Origin: Streptomyces sporangiiformans
GTDB lineage: Bacteria; Actinomycetota; Actinomycetes; Streptomycetales; Streptomycetaceae
Assembly: GCF_005768555.2 (NCBI RefSeq)
Contig: NZ_VCHX02000083.1
Coordinates: forward strand, 186,001 to 250,000
DNA: 64,000 nt
Direction of reading: 5' to 3'
Under the pieces are notes generated by a model. The model saw nothing but the letters and a program-made list of their open reading frames with translations, did not search any database and had not been told where the DNA came from. Made by a program: the position numbers and the translations under genes. Shown here piece by piece: positions 30,718 to 39,574 of this stretch; position 1 is the first letter of the stretch; each line of letters begins with the position of its first letter.

Positions 30718-32396
30718 GACGCCTCTCCCTCCGCAACGGGAACCGAGCGCCAGGCATCCTTGAACTCCGCGGACCGCGAAGGCGCGACCAGTCGTTCGAA
30801 GGCGTCGCTCACCGCCGCCAGGTCGCGGGGATCGGTCAGGGCCGCGAGATAGCGATCGGGGCGGACGACGGCGACGGTGCCCTGGTGCTGTGCGAACCAG
30901 TCCCGCAGCGTGCCGTCGACGTCCTCCACCGTCACCGAGTCGGTCATCGACGTGCGCCGCTCGGTACGGGACCGACCGGAGCGGGATTCGACGACGGTGA
31001 TGTAGCGGGTGCCGATACGGTCCCAGAAGGCACGGGAGCCGGCATCCAGATGTACGAGCGGATCAGTGCCGTAGCCGATGAGGGCGAACCACTCGCCGAG
31101 TGTCTCGTCGAGCGGCAGCACCCGCCCTTCGGCGATCTCGACCCTGGGCTGGATGAGCATCCGGCCCGTCGGCGAACTCTTCCGCACGGTCCCGTGGCGG
31201 TGCAGCATGATGCCCTCGCTGTACCGGGGTACGGGCTTGAACCGCATCTGTATGACCCAGTCGCGCACTGACGGTGCCACCGTGAGCCCGCGCAGCAGGG
31301 TGTCGCGGGCCCGGGCCACGGTGGGGCTCGTCGGTGAAAGGAACCGGCCGAGGGCGTCCGACAGTTTCACCATCGTCCTGGCGTGCTCGCGCCGCTCGGT
31401 GTCGTATGTGGCGAGAATCCTCGGATGGGCGCGGCCGGTGACGACCGCCGCCAGCTTCCAGGCCACATTGGTCGCGTCCCGTATGCCGGTGTTCATGCCC
31501 TGCCCTGCCCATGGGGGCATGAGGTGGGCGGCGTCGCCCACGAGGCAGATCCGGCCGTCCACGAAGCGGTCGGCGACCCGCGAATGGTGCGTGTAGACGC
31601 GGGCTCGGATGATGTTGAGCGCCGTGGGGTCGGGCACGTGCCCGGTGAGGAGTTCGCGCACCTTCTCGGGCCGGAGCATGGCCTCGGCGTCCTCGCCGGG
31701 GAACAGCATGAACTCCCAGCGGCGGTAGTTGTAGGGCAGGTCCAGGCAGACGTACGGGCGCCTGGGGTCGCCGTGCAGCCCGGTGTACGGGGCGTCGAGT
31801 GGATCGTTGTCGCACTCGATCACCACCCACTTGCGCGGGTGGGTGTCGCCGCTCAACGGGATGCCCAGTTGCTCGCGTACGGTACTGCGGCCGCCGTCGG
31901 CGGCGACCACGTACTCGGCGTGGACGAGTACGCGTTCGCCCTGGGGGCCTGTGACGTGGAGCCGTGCTTCGGTGCCGTCCTGCTCCACACGTATGAGTTC
32001 GTGCCCCAGCAGAGGCCGGACGTGGGGATAGCGTTGCAGGCCGGCGCGCAGCGTGCGCTCGGCGAGTTGCTGCATGAAGATGTTGCGCCGGGGCCAGCCG
32101 TACTCCTTGGTTTCCGGCCGGATGTCGGCGAGACAGACGCCGTTCGCGGCGAACATCCTCAGCGGAACGTTCTGGATCATGTCGGCCAGCATCTCGTCGG
32201 CGAGCCCGATGCCCTGGAAGCTGCGCAGGCACTCGTCGTCCATGCCGACCGCGCGCGGGTAGTCGACGATTTCCTCACTGCGGTCGATCAGCAGGGTGCG
32301 CACACCGTAGAGGCCGAGGTAGTTCGCGACCGTCGCTCCGACGGGCCCGGCGCCGACGACGGCGACCTGGGTGCGGTGTTCGACGGGTTCGGTCAT
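30714..32396 (-). CDS. FAD-dependent aromatic hydroxylase, MhpA-like class A monooxygenase
   Basis: 560 aa. Rossmann FAD site VAVVGAGPVGATVANYL at residues ~10-26, and the second FAD motif GDAAHLMPPWAGQGMN near residue 290, as in MhpA/PheA-type hydroxylases. The C-terminal thioredoxin-like extension (residues ~400-560) is also present. It would use NAD(P)H and O2 to hydroxylate a phenolic ring in the cytosol. Its ATG overlaps the stop of the upstream hydrolase by 4 nt, so ring hydroxylation and C-C/ester hydrolysis are co-translated. Confidence 0.9.
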   Translation of the reverse strand: MTEPVEHRTQVAVVGAGPVGATVANYLGLYGVRTLLIDRSEEIVDYPRAVGMDDECLRSFQGIGLADEMLADMIQNVPLRMFAANGVCLADIRPETKEYGWPRRNIFMQQLAERTLRAGLQRYPHVRPLLGHELIRVEQDGTEARLHVTGPQGERVLVHAEYVVAADGGRSTVREQLGIPLSGDTHPRKWVVIECDNDPLDAPYTGLHGDPRRPYVCLDLPYNYRRWEFMLFPGEDAEAMLRPEKVRELLTGHVPDPTALNIIRARVYTHHSRVADRFVDGRICLVGDAAHLMPPWAGQGMNTGIRDATNVAWKLAAVVTGRAHPRILATYDTERREHARTMVKLSDALGRFLSPTSPTVARARDTLLRGLTVAPSVRDWVIQMRFKPVPRYSEGIMLHRHGTVRKSSPTGRMLIQPRVEIAEGRVLPLDETLGEWFALIGYGTDPLVHLDAGSRAFWDRIGTRYITVVESRSGRSRTERRTSMTDSVTVEDVDGTLRDWFAQHQGTVAVVRPDRYLAALTDPRDLAAVSDAFERLVAPSRSAEFKDAWRSVPVAEGEAS

Positions 32397-33265
32397 CGGA
32401 CAACCTCCGAACTCCTGAGGAATCTTGTGAGGCGGTGATGGAAGAGATCCGGGGCGTCGTCGTGCACGTAGTGGCCTGCCCCGGGGATCTCCACCGTGTG
32501 GATGCGCGTGTTGCGCTGCGCCATCGCGGCCATGGTGGTGGCGGGGAGGAAGTCCGACTTCCCGCCCCGGACGACCAGGGTCGGGCACCGAAGGGACTCG
32601 ACGTACGGCCACAGGTCCACCTGCCGGGCCGGATCCGGGTCGAGGCGGGCTGCCGCGATGCCCGCCAGGTCGAACTTCCAGCGCCACCGTCCCTCGTCGT
32701 CCGGAGCGAGCGTGTGCCGCACCCTGGATTCGAGGGCGTCTTCGGAGATGTGCGGACGGATGCCGCGCCAGTACGCGCGGGCCGCCTCCCGGCTGGGGAA
32801 GTCCCGGGGAGTGTTGGCCACTTCGCGTTTGATGCGCTCGGCTCCCTCGCCGGACTGCGATGAGCCGGGTCCGATGTCCTCGACGACCGCCGCGCCCACC
32901 CGCTCGGGGTGACGCGCGGCGTAGACGTACGTGGTGGTGCCGCCCATGGAATGGCCCAGCAGCACGAACCGGTCCAGGCCGAGGCGGTCGGTGAACTGCT
33001 CCAGATCGGCGACGTAGGACTCCGGGTAGTACTCGCCTCGCGGATCCCAGTCGCTCTCACCTCGCCCACGAGCGTCCGGGGCCAGGACGCGGTAGCGGTC
33101 GCCGAGCCGCTGCGCCAGAGGCTCGAACGTCCGGGCGTAGCTGCGCAGTCCGTGCAGCATGACGATCGCGGGCAGGTCCTCGTCGCCCCACTCGACATAG
33201 TGCGTGCGCAGGCCGTTGAGTGTGATGAAGCGGTCCTGCCCCACTGCGGTGGTGTCGGCGGCCAT
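32393..33265 (-). CDS. Alpha/beta-fold hydrolase
   Basis: 290 aa from ATG 33265, one nucleotide after the upstream stop. Motifs: oxyanion HG in VMLHGLRSYARTFEPL, nucleophile Ser in LLGHSMGGTTTYVYAA, acid Asp near VVRGGKSDFLP and His in IPGAGHYVHDD. Related enzymes include meta-cleavage C-C hydrolases, esterases and lactonases; sequence does not decide between them. In this operon it could hydrolyse a ring-cleavage product or a lactone. Confidence 0.88.
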   Translation of the reverse strand: MAADTTAVGQDRFITLNGLRTHYVEWGDEDLPAIVMLHGLRSYARTFEPLAQRLGDRYRVLAPDARGRGESDWDPRGEYYPESYVADLEQFTDRLGLDRFVLLGHSMGGTTTYVYAARHPERVGAAVVEDIGPGSSQSGEGAERIKREVANTPRDFPSREAARAYWRGIRPHISEDALESRVRHTLAPDDEGRWRWKFDLAGIAAARLDPDPARQVDLWPYVESLRCPTLVVRGGKSDFLPATTMAAMAQRNTRIHTVEIPGAGHYVHDDAPDLFHHRLTRFLRSSEVVR

Positions 33266-33266
33266 C

Positions 33267-33869
33267 TCAGTGCAGCCCGTCCTGGCCCTGCACCTCGTCG
33301 GCGCTGATGCCGCCCAGCCGGGCGTGCAGCCGGCCACGCGTGGCGAACGCGAACACGACGACGACCTCGTCCGGGTTCGGGGTGTCGGAGAAGCTCACCG
33401 TGACGGTGTCGTAGTGCGAACGGACGTAGAGAGCGTCCTTGTGGGCCAGCGGAACGTCGAGGACGGTACCGGGCCCGCCCCGCTTTCCGGTCGAGGGCAC
33501 CCACGCCTTCCCGCCGCCGACCGCCTCGCGCACCGGGTCCGCGAAGACCGCTGTGAGGAAGGCGTTGCCGTGTTCGTACTCGCCGGCCGTGCCGACCAGG
33601 CACGCCTTCCCGTAGCTCTGGACGGCACGGCCGCCGGCCGCCTCCTGGATCCGTCGGCCGAACTCCTCACCCAGCTTGGGTGAATCGGCGACGATGTCGC
33701 CGAGGTCCTGGCTGAACCGTCCGGCGTAGGGATTGTGGATCGCCGCCGCGATGACGATCTTGCTTACGGGCTCGCCGTCCGCGAGGACGCCTGTCTCGTT
33801 GGCGAGGGTGTCCTCGGTCTGGGTGAACCACTTGCGGATGTGGTAGCCGGCGAAGTTGGGCTGGGGCAC
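33267..33869 (-). CDS. DUF1185 'amino acid synthesis' family protein
   Basis: 200 aa from the GTG at 33869, preferred because GAGGAAA lies 7 nt upstream and the family usually begins with a short IRK-type segment (here YHIRKWFTQTEDTL); an ATG at 33911 is an alternative. Family features: VSKIVIAAAIHNPYAGRFSQDL, QSYGKACLVGTAGEYEHG and a C-terminal strand. The Pfam name AA_synth rests on weak evidence and no reaction is established. Members often sit in catabolic clusters, as here between the VOC protein and the hydrolase. Confidence 0.8.
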   Translation of the reverse strand: MPQPNFAGYHIRKWFTQTEDTLANETGVLADGEPVSKIVIAAAIHNPYAGRFSQDLGDIVADSPKLGEEFGRRIQEAAGGRAVQSYGKACLVGTAGEYEHGNAFLTAVFADPVREAVGGGKAWVPSTGKRGGPGTVLDVPLAHKDALYVRSHYDTVTVSFSDTPNPDEVVVVFAFATRGRLHARLGGISADEVQGQDGLH

Positions 33870-33953
33870 GGGTGTTTCCTCGGGGTGCGGAGGGCGATGG
33901 GATACGGGCATGGGGGCTCCGTGAAGAGGCGGGGCGGGACGGAGGCGGCAGCA

Positions 33954-34481
33954 CTAACCGCGGAGCGGTTCGATCTCCACCGGTTCGCTGGGTGCGCCGT
34001 AAAGACCGAGGACGCGCTTGCCCTCCTCGTCGTCGGTGACCGTCTCGTGGAAGAACTCGAAGCGGTTGCCGTCCGGATCCGTGAAGTAGAGGCCGAAGCC
34101 GATCTTGTGATCCGTGGTCTTGACCACGGGCACGCCCTTGGCCAGCAGCATCCCGTACAGCCGCCGCCACTCGTCGAGGTCGCCCTCCACCTCCAGACCG
34201 TAGTGCTGCAGGCCGAGGCCTCCGGCGGCGGCGCCGTCCTCGGCGCGGATGAGGGCGATGTCGTGGTGCTTCTTCCCGAAGGACAGAAACACCCACTGCG
34301 GGCCGCGTGCGGTGACCTCCATGCCGAGGACGTCCTCGTACCACTTGGCCGAGGCCTCCGGGTCACGGACGAACAGCGACAGATGGGTACGGCGTACCCG
34401 CGGCTTCGGAGCGTCCTGCGGGTCGGCGGGGATCGGCGTGGGCTCCTCGTTCGGGTCGAGTATGCGCTCGTCGGGATCCAA
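33954..34481 (-). CDS. VOC/glyoxalase-fold protein, possible extradiol dioxygenase
   Basis: 175 aa from a TTG at 34481, chosen because GGAAGGA (34490-34496) lies 8 nt upstream and the BNR stop is 2 nt away. A 35-residue acidic leader precedes one VOC domain. A metal triad can be read: His in RRTHLSLFVRD, His in GLQHYGLEVE and Glu in GNRFEFFHE, the type I extradiol/glyoxalase pattern. It could open a catechol made by the flavin hydroxylase or act as an isomerase. Confidence 0.82.
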   Translation of the reverse strand: MDPDERILDPNEEPTPIPADPQDAPKPRVRRTHLSLFVRDPEASAKWYEDVLGMEVTARGPQWVFLSFGKKHHDIALIRAEDGAAAGGLGLQHYGLEVEGDLDEWRRLYGMLLAKGVPVVKTTDHKIGFGLYFTDPDGNRFEFFHETVTDDEEGKRVLGLYGAPSEPVEIEPLRG

Positions 34482-34483
34482 TG

Positions 34484-35506
34484 TCAGTGTCCTTCCGTGG
34501 CGGGTGCTACTGCCGGAGTCCAGGTCACGTCGGTGATCTCGCTGAACTCGCGCCACTCCTTGCGCCAGGTGCGACCGGCGTCGGTGGAGCGGAAGAGATG
34601 GCCGTACTTCGTTCCCGCGAAGACCAGTTGTGGGCCGGCGGCGTGGGTGCCGAAGGCCCAGACGGTCGAGTTGGCGGGCGTGTCCAGGGCGGTGTCCTGC
34701 CAGGTGCGCCCCAGGTCCTCGGAGCGCAGGATCCTGGTGGTGGTCCCGGGAGTGCCGTCGCCGATGCCGAGCAGCAGGTCGTCGGTGCCGGGGAGCTGCT
34801 TGACCAGCCGGGTGTAGTAGATGCCGAACGTCTTGCGGGAGTCGGTACGGGTCCAGGTCGCACCGTCGTCCTGGCTGACGAAGAGCGCGTTGACGACGGC
34901 GACGACGATCGTCTTCGGCGGGCCCTGGAGAACGAGCACACAGTGGATGTCGGAGTTGGTGACGCCTTGGGGCAGGGTGGCGGGTGTGCCGTCGATCCGC
35001 TCCCAGGTGTCGCCCCGGTCACCGCTGCGCCACAGGCCGCCCTCCTCGATGCCGAACCACATGTTCTTGGGTTCGTAGCGGTCGACGACGCAGGTCAGGA
35101 TCCTGGGACGGTTGACGCCCGCGCAGAATTCCGGGATTTCAGGGGGCAGTTGTTCCCAGGTCGCCCCGCCGTCTGTGGTGCGGAACATGGCGGCCCGGGA
35201 GGGGGCGCCGGTTCCGACGAGCATCGTGTCCGGGTTGGTGGGGTCGATCGCCAGCGACCAGATGGTCCGGTCGTTCATGGGCGAGTCGACGCGGCGCCAG
35301 GTGACGCCGGCGTCGGCGCTGCGCACGAGTCCCGCGTCGGCGCCGGCGAAGACGACGTCGGGCTGTTCGGGGTGTACGGCCAGGCAGCGGACGACGGCGT
35401 CGAATTCCAGGTCCTGCCCGAGTCCCAGACGGGACCAGGTGGCGCCGTCGTCGGAGGAGCGCAGAACGCCCTGGCCCGCGGTGGCGACCAGGATGGTGCC
35501 TTCCAT
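34484..35506 (-). CDS. BNR/VPS10-like beta-propeller protein of unknown function
   Basis: 340 aa without signal peptide. At least five Asp-box-like repeats are visible (SSDDGATWSRLG, SADAGVTWRRV, TTDGGATWEQL, SGDRGDTWERI, SQDDGATWTRT, SEDLGRTWQDT, STDAGRTWRKE), so it folds as a six- or seven-bladed propeller. Automatic annotation often calls such proteins sialidases, but the sialidase RIP motif and Arg triad are not seen. A cytosolic propeller within a catabolic operon suggests an unassigned hydrolase/lactonase or a scaffold; this is inference. Confidence 0.8.
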   Translation of the reverse strand: MEGTILVATAGQGVLRSSDDGATWSRLGLGQDLEFDAVVRCLAVHPEQPDVVFAGADAGLVRSADAGVTWRRVDSPMNDRTIWSLAIDPTNPDTMLVGTGAPSRAAMFRTTDGGATWEQLPPEIPEFCAGVNRPRILTCVVDRYEPKNMWFGIEEGGLWRSGDRGDTWERIDGTPATLPQGVTNSDIHCVLVLQGPPKTIVVAVVNALFVSQDDGATWTRTDSRKTFGIYYTRLVKQLPGTDDLLLGIGDGTPGTTTRILRSEDLGRTWQDTALDTPANSTVWAFGTHAAGPQLVFAGTKYGHLFRSTDAGRTWRKEWREFSEITDVTWTPAVAPATEGH

Positions 35507-35569
35507 GTCGTGGGTTTCCTTTCGGAACTGCGGAACGAACGGGTGGGTTGAGGGGGTGGTGGCCGTGGG

Positions 35570-36364
35570 CTAGAGGAAGATGCCGCGCGTGAGACCACCG
35601 TCGACGCCCAGTGACTCGCCGGTGATCGCGGCGGCCCGCGGCGAGGCGAGGAAGCACACGGCCTGGGCGATCTCGTCGGCCTCCAGAACCCGGCGGATCG
35701 GTGTGCGGGCGACGAAGTCCGCCTCGACCTCGGCCGCGGTGATGCCGCGCTTGGCGGCCTCCTTCTCGTAGAGCTCGTGGATGTGCTCTGTTTCCACCAC
35801 ACCGGGATGCAGGGTGTTGACGGTGATGCCGGACGGGCCGAGCTGGTCGGAGAGGGCCTTCGTCAGATGGACGATCGCGAGGTTGCGCATGCCGGAGAGC
35901 GCGTGGCTGGAACGGCCGGTCAATCCGCCGATGTTGACGATGCGGCCGTAGCCGCCCGCCTTCATGTGCGGGGTGACGGCCTGCGCGCAACGGAAGTAAC
36001 CGACGACCTTGGTGTTGATGTCGGCCAGCAGCAGTTCGGGGTCGGCTTCCTCGACCGAGTTGCGCACCAGCCCGGAAGGGGCGGCCGCGCCGTTGACGAG
36101 GATGTCGATCCGCCCGAGGTCGTCGGCCACGCGCCGCACCATGGCGCGTACGGACTCGGTGTCGTTGGTGTCCGAGACGTAGGGAACGACCCGGCCGCCG
36201 GTCTCGGCCTCGAGTTCCTTGGCGGTGCTTTCCAGCAGGGGCAGCCTGCGGGCGGTGATGACGACGGTCGCTCCCTCGGCGGCGAGTTCGCGGGCGGTGG
36301 CTTTGCCGATGCCCAGGCTGCCGCCGGTGACGATGGCGGTCCTGCCGCCCAGTTCCAGGTCCAT
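35570..36364 (-). CDS. SDR-family oxidoreductase
   Basis: 264 aa; GGGAG before the ATG. Classical SDR: cofactor motif TGGSLGIGKATA at residues ~14-25, the NAG-equivalent read as NGAA (LVNGAAAPSG), and a C-terminal ITGESLGVDGGLTRG. The active site departs from the usual YxxxK: the segment IVNIGGLTGRSSHALSGMRNLAIVHLTKAL has Met where the catalytic Tyr is expected (SGMRNLAIVHL), so activity may be altered or lost. It could oxidise or reduce an alcohol/ketone intermediate. Confidence 0.85.
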   Translation of the reverse strand: MDLELGGRTAIVTGGSLGIGKATARELAAEGATVVITARRLPLLESTAKELEAETGGRVVPYVSDTNDTESVRAMVRRVADDLGRIDILVNGAAAPSGLVRNSVEEADPELLLADINTKVVGYFRCAQAVTPHMKAGGYGRIVNIGGLTGRSSHALSGMRNLAIVHLTKALSDQLGPSGITVNTLHPGVVETEHIHELYEKEAAKRGITAAEVEADFVARTPIRRVLEADEIAQAVCFLASPRAAAITGESLGVDGGLTRGIFL

Positions 36365-36440
36365 GCGTGTCTCCCACAGAGGCGATTGGCGATGAGGGGC
36401 TTCAGCGACAAGGTGTTTCGGCGACAAGAGCCCTCGGATG

Positions 36441-37961
36441 TCAGCTGAGGTTGACCCAGACGCTCTTGACCTCGGTGTAGTGGTCGAGCACGGTCCGGCC
36501 CATCTCCCGGCCCCAGCCGGACTGCTTGAACCCGCCGAAGGGCGACGCGGGATCCGTGAGGTTGTAGCAGTTGATCCACACCGTGCCCGCCTGCAGTTCG
36601 TCGGCGATGCGGTGGGCGTGGCCCAGGTCGGAGGTCCAGATGCCGGCTGAGAGTCCGAAGGGGGAGTCATTGGCCCGCTCGACCAGATCGTCCACGTCGT
36701 CCCAGCTCATCGCCGCCAGCACGGGACCGAAGATCTCTTCCTGGACGATGCGCAGGCCGTCGTCGGGCGCCACGAACACCGTCGGCTGGACGAAGTAGCC
36801 GCCGTCGTACGGCGCGTCGAGGTCGGGCCGCCTGCCGCCCGCGGCCAGCCGGGCACCCTGCTCCCGGCCGGCGGCGATGTATCCGCTGACCCTCTCGTGG
36901 TGTCTCGCGGAGACCAGCGGCCCCATCTCGGTGGCCGGGTCGCTGCCGGGCCCCACGACGATGCCGCGGGCGCGCTCCGCGACGGCGTCCAGCACCTCGT
37001 CGAAGATCTTGCGGTGCACGTACAGCCGGGAGCCGGCCGTGCAGACCTGGCCCTGGTTGAAGAAGACGGCCTGGGCGGCGGCCTCGGCGACGGCCTGCGG
37101 ATCGGCGTCGGGAAGCACGATGTTCGGGGACTTGCCGCCGAGTTCGAGGGAGACCTTCTTCAGGTTCCCGGCGGCGGCACGGACGATCGCGCGGCCCGTC
37201 TCGGTGGACCCGGTGAAAGCGATCTTGTCGACTCCGTCGTGCGCGGCGAGGGCGGCGCCCGCCGTGGCACCGCGCCCGGTGACGACATTGACGACACCGT
37301 CCGGCACCCCTGCCTCCTGGAGCAGCTCGGCGAGCCGCAGCGTGGACAGCGGGGTCTCCTCGGCCGGCTTGAGGACGACCGTGCAGCCGGTGGCCAGTGC
37401 GGGCGCGAGCTTCCAGCAGGCCATCGACACGGGGAAGTTCCACGGCACGATCAGACCGGCCACGCCCACCGGTTGCCGCGTGGTGTAGTTCAGCACCCGC
37501 AGCCCGCCGCGCGGCGAGACGGGGATCGTGCTGCCTTCCAGCTTGCTAGGCCAGCCCGCGAAGTACCGGAACAGCTTCACACTGGTGCCCACGTCCACGG
37601 CCCGCGCCACCGAGACCGGCTTGCCGTTGTCGCGTGACTCCAGCAGGGCCAGTTCGTCGGCGTGCGCCTCGACGACGTCGGCGACACGGTTCAGCAGCGC
37701 GCCCCGCTCCATGGGGCTCATCCGACGCCAGCCGGGGTCGTCGAAGGCGTGGCGCGCCGCTTGGACGGCCCGGTCGATGTCGGCGGCGTCGCCGTCGGGA
37801 ACGGTGGTGAGCACCGTACCGGTGGCGGGGTCGATGCTCGCGAACGAGCGGCCGGAGAGGGCCCCGACCCAGTGGCCGCCGATGAACATGGTCCGCGGCT
37901 CGGCCAGGAACCGACTCACTGAGTCTGTCGCGCGGGTGACCGGTTCTGCTGCGCTGTGCAT
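36441..37961 (-). CDS. Aldehyde dehydrogenase (NAD(P)+), ALDH2-like
   Basis: 506 aa from ATG 37961, 11 nt after the TPP-enzyme stop; the frame is open upstream only as a shadow of that gene. Catalytic Cys is in FNQGQVCTAGSRLYV, general-base Glu in KKVSLELGGKSPN, NAD site FTGSTETGRAI and PWNFPVSMACWKLAPAL. It oxidises an aldehyde to the acid. Its place next to a TPP decarboxylase-like enzyme predicts a 2-oxo acid to aldehyde to acid sequence. Confidence 0.92.
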   Translation of the reverse strand: MHSAAEPVTRATDSVSRFLAEPRTMFIGGHWVGALSGRSFASIDPATGTVLTTVPDGDAADIDRAVQAARHAFDDPGWRRMSPMERGALLNRVADVVEAHADELALLESRDNGKPVSVARAVDVGTSVKLFRYFAGWPSKLEGSTIPVSPRGGLRVLNYTTRQPVGVAGLIVPWNFPVSMACWKLAPALATGCTVVLKPAEETPLSTLRLAELLQEAGVPDGVVNVVTGRGATAGAALAAHDGVDKIAFTGSTETGRAIVRAAAGNLKKVSLELGGKSPNIVLPDADPQAVAEAAAQAVFFNQGQVCTAGSRLYVHRKIFDEVLDAVAERARGIVVGPGSDPATEMGPLVSARHHERVSGYIAAGREQGARLAAGGRRPDLDAPYDGGYFVQPTVFVAPDDGLRIVQEEIFGPVLAAMSWDDVDDLVERANDSPFGLSAGIWTSDLGHAHRIADELQAGTVWINCYNLTDPASPFGGFKQSGWGREMGRTVLDHYTEVKSVWVNLS

Positions 37962-37972
37962 GGCGGCTCCTC

Positions 37973-39562
37973 TCACAGGGCCATCTCGATGAGCTGGGGA
38001 CCGTCGGCGGCGAGTGCGCGGCCGAGTTCGCGCCGAAGCGCCTCGCACGTCTCCACCCTTGTGCCGGGCACGCCATAACCACGGGCCAGCGCGGGCCAGT
38101 CGAAGGCCGGTCCGTCCAGGCTGGTGAGCGCCGTCGCGTTGGGGCCCGGACGGCTCTGTCCGTGCCGGCCGAGTTCGGTGCGCAGCACGTTGTAGGCGCG
38201 GTTGGAGGCGATGAGCGTGACGACGGGCAGCTGCTCCCGGGCCATCGTCCACAGCGACTGGATGGTGTACTGCGCGCTTCCGTCGGACTGCAGGGCGACG
38301 ACCTTGCGGTCGGGTGCGGCGATCGCGGCGCCGACGGCGGCGGGCAGGCCCTGGCCGATGGCTCCTCCGGTATTGGTCAGTGCGGTGTGGCGGGCGGCGC
38401 GCGACGACGCGGTGAAGAAGGGATAGCCGCAGGTGCCGCCCTCGACCGAGACGATGGCCTGTTCGGGTAGCAGCACCGACACGATCCGGCCGACCGACTG
38501 CGGCGTCAGCGCTCCGTCCGGGAGTCCTTCGTCGTCCGGTCGGGGCTGTGGTGCGGGTTCGGGAGCACCGAGCGCGTCCGCGAGGACTTCCAGTGCGAGT
38601 GCGCCGTCCTCCTCCGGGGTGCTCAGCACCTCCACGGTGCCGGAGGGAGCCAGCAGGCTGGGAACCCCTTCGTAGCCGAAGTACGACACAGGCTCCAACG
38701 CGCCGGCCAGCACGACCAGTTGAGCCCCGGCGAGGGCCTCGATCGCCTTCTCCGGGAAATACGGGAGCCGGTCCAGGTCGGGAAGGCCGCCACCGCGCTC
38801 GGCGGCGGCCGGGAAGGTCTCGCTGTACAGGACGGCCCCGGTGGCGGCGGCGATCCGGGCCGCCGCCCGTTGACCGCGCTCGTCGAGTGCCGCACCGCCC
38901 AGCAGGAGGACAGCCCGCTCGCCGGCACGCAGCCGCTTGGCGATGGCGTCGATGACGTCCGCCGCCACTTCCGGCCTGCTCCGGGGGTGGGGCAACTCGA
39001 CGTCCACGGGGGCCGTGAGCACTTCCTGCTGGAAGTCGGCCGGGGCGATGAGCGTGGCCCCGCAGCCGGGTGCGGCGGTGGCGGCCGCGATGGCGCGGGC
39101 GGTGAGCTGGGCCAGGCCCACGCCGGAGGCGGCGGTGCCGACCCAGCCGGAGACAGGGCTCGCGAGGGAGACGATGTCCGAGGTCAGGGGAGCGTCGAAG
39201 GCGAGATGCCAACTGGCGTGATCTCCGACGACGTTGAAGACGGGGGAGTGGGCCCGCCGTGCGTTGTGCAGATTGGCGATGCCGTTGGCGAAACCGGGAC
39301 CCAGATGGAGCAGTGTCATCGCCGGCCGGTCGGCGATCCGGGCGTAGCCGTCTGCCGCTCCGGTGCAGACACCCTCGAAGAGCCCGAGCACCGCGCGGGT
39401 GCCGGGAACCGAGTCCAACGCGGCAACGAGGGGCATCTCCGTGGTCCCCGGATTGGCGAAGCAGACGTCGACTCCGGCGGCGAGCGAGGTCTCGATCAAG
39501 GCCTCGGCCCCCGTCAGGCCGCCGGATCGGTTCGCCTGCCAGACGGTGGTGGCGTGGGTCAT
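37973..39562 (-). CDS. Thiamine-diphosphate enzyme, benzoylformate decarboxylase/acetolactate-synthase-like
   Basis: 529 aa from ATG 39562 (GGAGGAAC upstream). N-terminal PYR domain with the conserved Glu in LGLFEGVCTGAADGYAR; C-terminal PP domain with GDG-type motif LQSDGSAQYTIQSLW and ASNRAYNVL. Overall closer in arrangement to MdlC-like decarboxylases (CFANPGTTEMPLVAAL) than to true IlvB, and no regulatory subunit or FAD loop is evident. First gene of the ten-gene operon, so it may define entry chemistry: decarboxylation of an aryl or alkyl 2-oxo acid. Confidence 0.88.
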   Translation of the reverse strand: MTHATTVWQANRSGGLTGAEALIETSLAAGVDVCFANPGTTEMPLVAALDSVPGTRAVLGLFEGVCTGAADGYARIADRPAMTLLHLGPGFANGIANLHNARRAHSPVFNVVGDHASWHLAFDAPLTSDIVSLASPVSGWVGTAASGVGLAQLTARAIAAATAAPGCGATLIAPADFQQEVLTAPVDVELPHPRSRPEVAADVIDAIAKRLRAGERAVLLLGGAALDERGQRAAARIAAATGAVLYSETFPAAAERGGGLPDLDRLPYFPEKAIEALAGAQLVVLAGALEPVSYFGYEGVPSLLAPSGTVEVLSTPEEDGALALEVLADALGAPEPAPQPRPDDEGLPDGALTPQSVGRIVSVLLPEQAIVSVEGGTCGYPFFTASSRAARHTALTNTGGAIGQGLPAAVGAAIAAPDRKVVALQSDGSAQYTIQSLWTMAREQLPVVTLIASNRAYNVLRTELGRHGQSRPGPNATALTSLDGPAFDWPALARGYGVPGTRVETCEALRRELGRALAADGPQLIEMAL

Positions 39563-39574
39563 GGACGTTCCTCC

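Noticed and set aside
34484..35506. Exo-alpha-sialidase
   Set aside because: Asp-box repeats alone do not define sialidases; the RIP motif, Arg triad and signal peptide are missing.
37973..39562. Biosynthetic acetolactate synthase (IlvB)
   Set aside because: No small regulatory subunit and the N-terminal signature is MdlC-like. The neighbours are catabolic, so a decarboxylase role is more likely.
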